12,110 bases of DNA, taken from positions 1 through 12,110 of the forward strand of contig JAENWI010000026.1 of the NCBI GenBank assembly GCA_016650115.1, given 5' to 3'. Shown piece after piece: positions 1 to 5,504 of this stretch (position 1 is the stretch's first letter; each line of letters begins with the position of its first letter). A model generated the notes under the pieces. It did no database searches and had not been told where the DNA came from. It was given only the letters and a program-made list of their open reading frames with translations. The position numbers and the translations under genes were made by a program. The stretch is from Peptostreptococcaceae bacterium (GTDB taxonomy: Bacteria; Bacillota; Clostridia; Peptostreptococcales; Anaerovoracaceae).

Positions 1-121
1 TATTAATAAACTAAAAGCTGTAAAACGCTCAATGTATAATAGAGCTGGATACGAGTTGTTAAGAAGAAAGATTTGTTTATCTAAATGTGGATAATTTTTG
101 CACCAAATTTGACGAAGAGCC
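1..121 (+). mobile_element. 3' end of an ISL3-family insertion sequence
   Basis: The fragment contains the last codons of a transposase (2-94) followed by a putative terminal inverted repeat that ends near position 121. Read outward on the minus strand the end is GGCTCTTCGTCAAATTTGG, which resembles the GG(C/G)TCTT-type ends of ISL3 elements. The rest of the element lies outside the window, so the other repeat and the 8-bp target duplication typical of the family (candidate 122-129, atcgttat) cannot be tested. The element abuts a decayed DsrE-like gene at the tail of the ars/hgc operon. The family call rests on recall of the family's end and transposase C-terminus. Confidence 0.6.
2..94 (+). 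CDS. ISL3-family transposase, C-terminal 30 residues (partial)
   Basis: The frame from base 2 to the TAA at 92-94 encodes 30 residues containing NKLKAVKRSMYNRAGYELLR. This matches the usual C-terminal pattern of ISL3-type DDE transposases (IN-LK-IKR-MYGRA-F-LLR-R). The catalytic DDE residues are upstream of the window, so activity cannot be judged. It is transcribed towards the ars/hgc operon tail, that is, convergent with it. The stop is followed after about 27 bases by the probable element end. An unrelated transposase family is possible but the residue pattern makes ISL3 the best guess. Confidence 0.6.
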   Translation: MNKLKAVKRSMYNRAGYELLRRKICLSKCG

Positions 122-146
122 ATCGTTATTTGCAAGTTACACCAAA

Positions 147-468
147 TTAGAAAGTAACAGTTTTATCAGCCCAAACCACCACATTCACACAATCAATCAT
201 GTTGGAAATGGGGCAAACCTCTGAACTCTCCAAATGGTGTGATTTCAAGCATGTTCCACAAGCCAGAATTTCACCGCCAACTTCCACAAACTTTTTCAGT
301 TGTTCGTCAATATTGTACTTTTCGTGCGTCAAACCTTCTCATTCCACCGCTTCGCCCATGAGAAATAATTTTACTTCGCGACCTTGCTTTTTAGCCGTTA
401 CGGCAAAACGAAAAGCGTTCCATGCTTTCTCTTACTTTTTTTGTTTCGAGAATAACTCCGATTTTCAT
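147..468 (-). pseudogene. DsrE/DsrF-like sulfur-relay family protein, frameshifted and with in-frame TGA
   Basis: Reading from the ATG at 468-466, the protein begins MKIGVILETKKVRE and then leaves frame. Removing one A near the GTAAGAG around 430 restores a continuous DsrE-like product: ETKKVEKAWNAFRFAVTAKK, then GREVKLFLMGEAVE, then a TGA at 341-339, then EGLTHEKYNIDEQLKKF, a GGEILACGTCLKSHHLE segment and a TVTF end at the TAA 149-147. The restored length is about 107 residues, normal for small DsrE-family proteins, which carry persulfide-type cysteines (here the CGTC segment). The TGA falls where I expect a conserved cysteine, so either a nonsense mutation or a selenocysteine codon is conceivable; the separate frameshift favours decay. 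A TTG at 332 could start a 61-aa remnant. It is the last gene of the operon, 11 bases after the methyltransferase and next to the ISL3 end. Confidence 0.7.
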
Positions 469-479
469 GATGGTTCTAT

Positions 480-1046
480 TTACAGTTTTTGAATGATAAT
501 ACCGAAATGAAAGGGTTCTAACAGCAATTCTTTGCTAATAATAAACCCAGATTCTACAGCCCATTGTTTGCATTGACCAGGTCTTGGGCGAATATCTAAT
601 GCAGGACCACGAGGAGTCGGAATATCGCTTCGCCAATGAATAATTCCGGCTTTTGCCCCGGGTTTTAATATTCTGTAAGTTTCGTCGAGTATTTGTTTGG
701 GATTTGAATGATGCAGAATATTAAAAAGCATTACATAGTCCATTGAATTATCAGCCAGTCCACTACCGTTGGCAATAAAATCCCGCAAATGTAATTCAAT
801 ATTTTTAATTTGCAATTGATCGGCTTTACTTTCAAGCAAGTCTATCATTTTCGGCTCTATATCAAAAGCATGAATGGTACCACTCACTATTTGTGCCGCA
901 GGAATGGAAAAAGTACCGTAACCGCTACCTAAGTCAACTACATTCTCCAATTCGGAAGTGAGTTGCATTTGTTCTAATATAGTTTGTGGATTGAAAAACT
1001 CCGACCACATTTCCTCGTGAGGCATACCACTGTCTCTTACCTTCAT
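480..1046 (-). CDS. class I SAM-dependent methyltransferase (not ArsM-like)
   Basis: This 188-aa protein has a Rossmann-type SAM-binding fold. Motif I is VDLGSGYGTF at residues 37-46, the acidic residue that usually holds the SAM ribose is Asp62 in HAFDIEPKM, an LRDF segment lies at 87-90, and a DYVMLFNILHH motif lies at about 103-113, followed by the post-motif LKPG. The substrate is unknown. ArsM arsenite methyltransferases are longer and use several conserved cysteines, while here I see only one cysteine, in GQCKQWAVESG near residue 163, so ArsM is unlikely. The gene starts at an ATG 13 bases after the upstream transporter gene, so it is probably co-transcribed. Its place in an operon with arsenic and mercury-methylation genes makes a metal(loid) or thiol substrate possible, but this is inference. 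Confidence 0.85.
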   Translation of the reverse strand: MKVRDSGMPHEEMWSEFFNPQTILEQMQLTSELENVVDLGSGYGTFSIPAAQIVSGTIHAFDIEPKMIDLLESKADQLQIKNIELHLRDFIANGSGLADNSMDYVMLFNILHHSNPKQILDETYRILKPGAKAGIIHWRSDIPTPRGPALDIRPRPGQCKQWAVESGFIISKELLLEPFHFGIIIQKL

Positions 1047-1059
1047 TTGTTATTTTTGT

Positions 1060-1695
1060 TTAGCATTTTTCACAATCGCATTCTTTTCCTTTTGCTTTAT
1101 CAAAGGCTTCTTTTCCTTCGGTAATTGAAAAATAGACTAAACCTGCTATACCAATAATATCTGCATAAGCAAATCCGGTAAATTCATAAATCAAACTTGA
1201 TACGAGCAAAACGAACGACATATATACACATACTTTTGTACAATTACTATCGGCAATAATGGCGACTGAATCCAATTGTTTACCTACACTCTTCTTTGCA
1301 TTCATAAGCCAAACCATTACGGCAATTGAAACTATCGAAATGATTACACCCCATAAGGTGGTTTCAGGTTTATGATGGTTGATCAGATTAAAAAAAATTC
1401 CAACTAACAATCCAACCGATAATAAGTAAAAGGCTGTACCTGTTATTTTGAGGGCTTTTATCTCGAAGTTGCTTTTATGGCTTTCGGGATTTTGTTTAAT
1501 CCGCAATATCATCACGGCAATACCAATACCCGACAGGACTTCTATAAAACTGTCAACACCAAAACCAAATAAGGTTAGCGTTGCATCTTCGTAGCCCATA
1601 AACATTGAAACTATACCTTCAATTACATTATAGAATATGGTAAACAGGCTTAATTGGTAAGCTTGTTGATATTGTTGTTGTACTGCATCTGACAT
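1060..1695 (-). CDS. short CDF-like cation efflux protein with Cys-rich tail
   Basis: This 211-aa protein has about six hydrophobic segments resembling the membrane domain of cation diffusion facilitators. The usual HxxxD/DxxxD metal site appears as GFGVDSFIE (Asp48, Glu52) and as ADSNCTKVC (Asp149, Cys152, Cys156). The large C-terminal cytoplasmic domain of classical CDF proteins is absent. Instead the protein ends in KECDCEKC, with cysteines at 206, 208 and 211. Cysteines beside a membrane acidic site and in the tail suggest a soft, thiophilic cargo rather than zinc or manganese, but this is inference. It follows the 44-aa peptide gene by 29 bases and precedes the methyltransferase gene by 13 bases. 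The family call is firm at fold level; the transported ion is unknown. Confidence 0.8.
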   Translation of the reverse strand: MSDAVQQQYQQAYQLSLFTIFYNVIEGIVSMFMGYEDATLTLFGFGVDSFIEVLSGIGIAVMILRIKQNPESHKSNFEIKALKITGTAFYLLSVGLLVGIFFNLINHHKPETTLWGVIISIVSIAVMVWLMNAKKSVGKQLDSVAIIADSNCTKVCVYMSFVLLVSSLIYEFTGFAYADIIGIAGLVYFSITEGKEAFDKAKGKECDCEKC

Positions 1696-1724
1696 TTTTA
1701 TTTAAACCTAATTTCAGTTATCAT

Positions 1725-1859
1725 TTATTCTTTATCCTGTTTTCTAAATACTTTAATAATTGGATAAGCAAAGAGAATAGCAACTAAAATGCCTACACCT
1801 ACATTAAAACAAATCTTGAAACCATAAGTTTTAATTTCGGTTTTTATATTTGAACTCAT
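1725..1859 (-). CDS. 44-aa single-span membrane peptide, unknown function
   Basis: An open frame from the ATG at 1859-1857 to the TAA at 1727-1725 encodes 44 residues. It has a polar N-terminus (MSSNIKTEIKTYGFK), one hydrophobic stretch (ICFNVGVGILVAILFAYPII) and a charged end (KVFRKQDKE), as in one-span membrane miniproteins. An in-frame ATG at 1874 would add five residues (MVYFF). The frame fills the otherwise unexplained 186-base gap between acr3 and the CDF-like gene on the same strand. I do not recognise a family. It could be an accessory subunit of one of the two neighbouring transporters, or a chance frame. The gap size, strand and topology make a real gene more likely. Confidence 0.55.
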   Translation of the reverse strand: MSSNIKTEIKTYGFKICFNVGVGILVAILFAYPIIKVFRKQDKE

Positions 1860-1881
1860 AAAGAAATATACCATTTTAATT

Positions 1882-2934
1882 TTATGAATCTATAGATTTT
1901 GCAAAATACATTTTCTTGAACCAAAACGCCACATTTACCAATCCAATCATTACCGGAACTTCCACTAATGGACCAATTACTGCTGTAAATGCTTCGCCGG
2001 AATTGATACCGAAAATAGCAATGGCAACAGCAATAGCCAATTCAAAATTGTTACTGGCAGCTGTGAATGAGAGAGTTGTTGATTGTTCGTAAGTTGCACC
2101 TGCTTTTTTGCTCATAAAAAACGAAAATACAAACATAACCACAAAATAAATAACCAGCGGAATGGCAATGCGCAGAACATCCAATGGGATTTTTACAATG
2201 TATTCGCCTTTGAGAGAGAACATAACAATGATTGTAAACAACAATGCAATAAGTGTTAGCGGACTGATTTTAGGAACGAATTTTGTTTCATACCATTGAA
2301 CACTTTTTACACGGGTAAGAATGAAGCGGGTAAAAAAACCTGCAATCATTGGAATCCCCAAATATATAAATACACTTTTTACAATGGCACTCATGGTGAT
2401 TTTCGAAACCGAATCGTTTATAGGAAGTCCAAACCAACCAGGTAAAACGGCAATAAAAAACCAAGCGTAAACCGAGAAAAGTAAAACCTGAAAAATGGAG
2501 TTGAATGCTACTAATCCGGCAGCATATTGACGGTCACCTTTTGCCAAGTCGTTCCACACAATTACCATTGCAATACATCGGGCTAATCCAATGAGGATAA
2601 GTCCATACATATAATCAATGTTGAATTGCAGAAAAATTATGGCAAGTAAAAACATCAATACCGGCCCGATAATCCAGTTTTGGATCAACGATAATCCAAG
2701 TATTTTTGTGTTTTTAAATACGTCACCCAATTCTTCATATTTGACTTTTGCCAATGGTGGGTACATCATAATGATTAATCCAATTGCAATCGGGATATTG
2801 GTTGTACCCACTGAGAAACTGTTCCAAAAAGCAGCAACATTCGGGCTGTACCAACCTGCAAAAACGCCAATGAACATGGCTAAGAAAATCCACAGAGTTA
2901 GATAACGGTCAAGAAATTTCAATCTTATTTTCAT
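1882..2934 (-). CDS. acr3: arsenite efflux permease Acr3
   Basis: This 350-aa protein with about ten membrane spans is an Acr3-type As(III)/proton antiporter of the inner membrane (bile acid/arsenite transporter superfamily). The hallmark segment GLARCIAMVIVWNDLAKGD places the essential cysteine at residue 120. The second hallmark, an acidic residue in a membrane helix, is seen in GPLVEVPVMIGL near the C-terminus. The length matches the family. It is separated from hgcB by 38 bases and is read in the same direction. Acr3 carries out the final export step for arsenite made by the ArsC encoded upstream. ArsA normally partners ArsB but is known to occur in operons with Acr3 as well. Identification is very secure. 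Confidence 0.97.
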   Translation of the reverse strand: MKIRLKFLDRYLTLWIFLAMFIGVFAGWYSPNVAAFWNSFSVGTTNIPIAIGLIIMMYPPLAKVKYEELGDVFKNTKILGLSLIQNWIIGPVLMFLLAIIFLQFNIDYMYGLILIGLARCIAMVIVWNDLAKGDRQYAAGLVAFNSIFQVLLFSVYAWFFIAVLPGWFGLPINDSVSKITMSAIVKSVFIYLGIPMIAGFFTRFILTRVKSVQWYETKFVPKISPLTLIALLFTIIVMFSLKGEYIVKIPLDVLRIAIPLVIYFVVMFVFSFFMSKKAGATYEQSTTLSFTAASNNFELAIAVAIAIFGINSGEAFTAVIGPLVEVPVMIGLVNVAFWFKKMYFAKSIDS

Positions 2935-2972
2935 AAAGATATTTTATTGGTTTTTTAAATTCCAACTAATTA

Positions 2973-3275
2973 TTAACAGCAACTCGCTTTGCCATCTCCG
3001 GTACAATCGCAGGAAGGCTCGGTTCCATTTAAAATTCCATTCAGAATTCCAGCAGCGCAACCGACACCCGATTTTACCGAAATTGCATCGAATCTACAAT
3101 TTATAGCACAAGCCCCACATTCCATACAATCGTCAATATCAATAATATGTGCTTTCCCTTTATTTATCTCAAAGACTGCATGAGGACAAACTATAGCACA
3201 CATTCCACAGCCGGTACATAAATTATTATCCAACTTTAATGTAACCACGTTTCTTAAATACTGCATTGTCTTCAT
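2973..3275 (-). CDS. hgcB: HgcB, 2[4Fe-4S] ferredoxin of mercury methylation
   Basis: This 100-aa protein has two CxxCxxCxxxC clusters, CTGCGMCAIVC at residues 20-30 and CMECGACAINC at 50-60. The second is the CMECGA motif that sets HgcB apart from ordinary ferredoxins. It also carries the isolated cysteine expected in HgcB, Cys73 in SGVGCAAG, and ends in a vicinal pair, Cys99-Cys100. A further CDC (89-91) lies in the tail. In the known family HgcB reduces the corrinoid of HgcA and its extra cysteines bind Hg(II). The ATG at 3275 lies one base after the hgcA stop, so the genes are probably translationally coupled. The partnership with hgcA makes the call strong. Confidence 0.95.
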   Translation of the reverse strand: MKTMQYLRNVVTLKLDNNLCTGCGMCAIVCPHAVFEINKGKAHIIDIDDCMECGACAINCRFDAISVKSGVGCAAGILNGILNGTEPSCDCTGDGKASCC

Positions 3276-3276
3276 A

Positions 3277-4302
3277 TTAAACTAATTTTGAGATAATGAA
3301 TAGAATTGTACCTAATGCAATAAATCCAATTTGAAAAGGAACTGCCCATTTCATTTCTTTTTGAACTCCTGACAACGAAGTATAAGTTGATGAACCAGTA
3401 AAATTCATGGTCATAAAGGAGGCAATGCTTATATTTATTAATCCCATACTTATTCCTTCTAAATAGGAAACTTCTATTAAAGAATATAAAAGAACTGTGA
3501 GTATTAAACCCCAAAATGCTCCTTTTAATGCAAAAGCCCTAAATGGAATCCAAGGCAAAAATAGTGTAGCAATAACAATTCCGGCAACATACCCACCGAA
3601 TATATTTATCAAAGGGAAAAGGCTTGTACTGAACATTTTCATGAATAAAAACCCTGTTCGGTCGAGACCGGAAAAAATGAAAAACGCAAACATTGCCAAC
3701 AGCAACTTGTATTTTGCATTCATAAAATCAACCGAAATCAACTTGGCACGCTCTTTCATTGGAAAAGTCACCTTTCGCATAGCAGGTGTTGCTTTGTGAC
3801 CTGCTTCGATAAACGCTTTTATATCTTTGGCCTGAACCGGACCAAACATGGCTCTGAATCCGGTTTGCTCTTTTACTTTGTATGCAGCCACTCCACTTGC
3901 TGAAAGTTGTGGTAAGATAATATTGCGATGCTTCACAATATGCTCTAACGAAGTATTTTTGATACTTTTCACCACATTATCAGTCCCGAAATTTCCTTTT
4001 CCGGCAGCACACCAAACATTCACGCCTTTTGTATCGATTACCAAAATCCAAACATTCAACGAATCAAGATTTTTTCTCAAAACATCAAAACTCAATTTGT
4101 AATTAGCCGAAACCAATACGTCTGATTGACTATCTGGTTTTCCAACTTTGTACAGCCCCGAAGTAATAGTATAATTATTTCTGCCAATACCAAAACGCAC
4201 TTTTAATGCCCCTAATAAATCAGATAATTCCAGTTTTGAAGATACAGTAGGAATACTAACTGAAATAGGCCTTAAAGATTGTACGTTTAATAGATTTGCC
4301 AT
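3277..4302 (-). CDS. hgcA: HgcA, corrinoid methyltransferase for mercury methylation
   Basis: This 341-aa protein has an N-terminal cytoplasmic corrinoid domain (about 1-190) and about five C-terminal membrane spans (about 198-341). The diagnostic cap-helix motif NVWCAAGKGNFGT is at residues 95-107; Cys98 corresponds to the cysteine that coordinates cobalt of the corrinoid and is essential for methyl transfer to Hg(II). The family stretch FGPVQAKDIKAFIEAGHKAT follows at 153-172, then RKVTFP at 176-181, and LPWIPFRAFALKG at 249-261 in the membrane part. No key residue is missing and length is normal. It starts only six bases after the arsC stop and is followed after one base by hgcB. Ordinary acetyl-CoA-pathway corrinoid proteins (CdhD/CFeSP) lack the membrane part and this Cys motif. 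The position inside an ars operon is unusual and implies arsenic-linked expression. Confidence 0.96.
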   Translation of the reverse strand: MANLLNVQSLRPISVSIPTVSSKLELSDLLGALKVRFGIGRNNYTITSGLYKVGKPDSQSDVLVSANYKLSFDVLRKNLDSLNVWILVIDTKGVNVWCAAGKGNFGTDNVVKSIKNTSLEHIVKHRNIILPQLSASGVAAYKVKEQTGFRAMFGPVQAKDIKAFIEAGHKATPAMRKVTFPMKERAKLISVDFMNAKYKLLLAMFAFFIFSGLDRTGFLFMKMFSTSLFPLINIFGGYVAGIVIATLFLPWIPFRAFALKGAFWGLILTVLLYSLIEVSYLEGISMGLINISIASFMTMNFTGSSTYTSLSGVQKEMKWAVPFQIGFIALGTILFIISKLV

Positions 4303-4308
4303 AAAGTA

Positions 4309-4734
4309 TTACAATTGAGGTTTGATTTGTTCAATATAGAATTTATAGAAACCTTCTTTGATTTCGTCGCGAACACGGATAAATTCACTCAAGATAAATT
4401 CTTCAGTTCCTTCGGCGTGACTTGGGTCGTCAAAACCAATATGTAAGCGGTGTTTTACTTTTCCAAAAAAAGCGGGACATTCTTCATTTGCACCACCACA
4501 AACTGTGATTACATAATCCCATTCATCTTTCAGATATTTATCTACCGAATCCGAAGTGTGTTGACTAATGTCTATTCCTGCATCTTTCATGGCGGCAACT
4601 GCTTTTTGGTTGAGTTTACCTGAAGCTTGTGTACCAGCCGAGCAAACGGTAATGGTTGAGTCGAATGATTGTAAAAAGCCGTGTGCCATTTGGCTGCGGC
4701 AAGAGTTTCCTGTACAGAGAATTAATACTTTCAT
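4309..4734 (-). CDS. arsC: arsenate reductase ArsC, low-molecular-weight phosphatase type
   Basis: This 141-aa protein begins MKVLILCTGNSCRSQMAHG; CTGNSCRS is the CX5R phosphate/arsenate-binding loop with nucleophile Cys7 and Arg13. Two further cysteines in ITVCGGANEECPAFF, about residues 79 and 85, are spaced like the redox pair Cys82/Cys89 of the thioredoxin-coupled S. aureus-type ArsC. A DDPSH segment supplies the catalytic aspartate. It reduces As(V) to As(III) in the cytoplasm for export by Acr3. It starts five bases after the end of a nonsense-interrupted arsC paralogue and is six bases upstream of hgcA. This is the intact copy and probably the functional one. Confidence 0.95.
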   Translation of the reverse strand: MKVLILCTGNSCRSQMAHGFLQSFDSTITVCSAGTQASGKLNQKAVAAMKDAGIDISQHTSDSVDKYLKDEWDYVITVCGGANEECPAFFGKVKHRLHIGFDDPSHAEGTEEFILSEFIRVRDEIKEGFYKFYIEQIKPQL

Positions 4735-4739
4735 TTTTG

Positions 4740-5147
4740 TTATTTAAATTCGGTTTTTATCATATCTCTTACTTTTCGAGTTTCAGCTAAAATTTCTTCG
4801 TTTGTACCTTTGAATTCGGCAGGATTTAGAAAAGACCAGTGTAATCTTTTTATTACACCCGGAAAAATGGGGCATTGTTCTGCATGGACGTAATCGCACA
4901 CAGCAATGGTATAACTGTATCTTTTCCCCTAGTGAATGAAATTGTTAACGTTATCAGCTTTATTGTTTGAAATGTCAATATCAACTTCTTTCATGACCTG
5001 AATCACATAGGGATTTATTTTGTCGGGTTCAAAGCCTGCACTTTCAGCATAAAATTTATCACCTGCAAGCGTATTAAGAAATGCTTCGGCCATTTGACTT
5101 CGAGCAGAATTGTGAACGCAAACGAATAATACTTTAGTTTTTGTCAT
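4740..5147 (-). pseudogene. arsC: arsC paralogue interrupted by an in-frame TAG
   Basis: The frame starting at ATG 5147 encodes MTKTKVLFVCVHNSARSQMA with the CVHNSARS arsenate loop, then runs to a TAG at 4931-4929 after 72 residues (ending NNFIH). Beyond the TAG the same frame continues for 62 more residues: GKRYSYTIAVCDYVHAEQCP, PGVIKRLHWSFLNPAEFKG and VRDMIKTEFK, ending in TAA at 4742-4740. The part after the TAG holds the resolving cysteines (VCDYVHAEQC) and the N-P version of the usual DDP segment, so the 72-aa product cannot be a complete enzyme. The codon before the break looks altered compared with family members, so a small local deletion may accompany the point change. The downstream intact arsC probably compensates. 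Readthrough of TAG cannot be excluded. Confidence 0.88.
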
Positions 5148-5203
5148 AAGGTTACAATTCTAAAAGGTAAAACCAAAAACTATAAGATGTTTATTTTAAA
5201 TGA

Positions 5204-5491
5204 TTATTCACAACAACTGCTACTTTTTTGTAAACCGGCTAATTTAAAACCGTTTGAACCATATTCTATTGTTACATCTGCTAATTGAGAAATTAAATCA
5301 TTTGCAACATAAAATTCGATGTCTTGAATTGATATTATGGTTTCTTCGTTTCCAATGTGTGGTGCTATGTCCATCTGAATGGAAGGACCACAACATCCTG
5401 CTGTGCTAAATAAATGTATGCCTGCTGTTGGTTTGTCAAATTCAGCTAAGGATTTCTTTAATTCTATAGCTGCCTGGTCTGTAATATTCAT
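5204..5491 (-). CDS. HesB/IscA-like protein with Cys-Cys motifs
   Basis: This 95-aa protein matches the small HesB/IscA-like fold (Fe-S biosynthesis domain): an N-terminal helix MNITDQAAIELKKSL, a beta-rich core, and the motif STAGCCGPSIQMD with Cys33-Cys34. It ends in SSSCCE (Cys93, Cys94). True A-type Fe-S carriers use a distal CxC pair, so this is a divergent branch; HesB-like proteins with a Cys/Sec at the GPS motif are known and often sit beside arsA-type genes. A role in holding a thiophilic metal or cluster is plausible from the cysteines but unproven. It lies 13 bases after arsA and 56 bases ahead of the interrupted arsC, in the same transcription unit. Confidence 0.75.
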   Translation of the reverse strand: MNITDQAAIELKKSLAEFDKPTAGIHLFSTAGCCGPSIQMDIAPHIGNEETIISIQDIEFYVANDLISQLADVTIEYGSNGFKLAGLQKSSSCCE

Positions 5492-5504
5492 TTTGTTTTT
5501 CTTT

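Noticed and set aside
101..148. Direct repeat CACCAAATT at 101-109 and 140-148 near the ISL3 end
   Set aside because: Only nine bases in AT-rich DNA; the first copy is within the IS end and the second overlaps the stop of the DsrE-like remnant, so chance is likely.
199..492. Plus-strand 97-aa frame over the DsrE-like remnant
   Set aside because: It is antisense to a recognisable (broken) DsrE-like gene and has no meaningful protein features.
480..1046. Calling the methyltransferase ArsM because it lies in an ars operon
   Set aside because: It is too short and lacks the conserved ArsM cysteines; only a general class I SAM methyltransferase call is supported.
2973..3275. Ordinary bacterial ferredoxin
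   Set aside because: CMECGA, the isolated Cys73, the terminal Cys pair and direct linkage to hgcA identify HgcB.
3272..3514. Minus-strand 80-aa frame overlapping hgcA
   Set aside because: It lies entirely in another frame of the hgcA membrane region and shows no family features.
5148..5203. Possible internal promoter (TATAGTTTTTGG on the minus strand)
   Set aside because: The spacing between TA and TTTG is one base too long for TAnnTTTG and no -33 element is clear.
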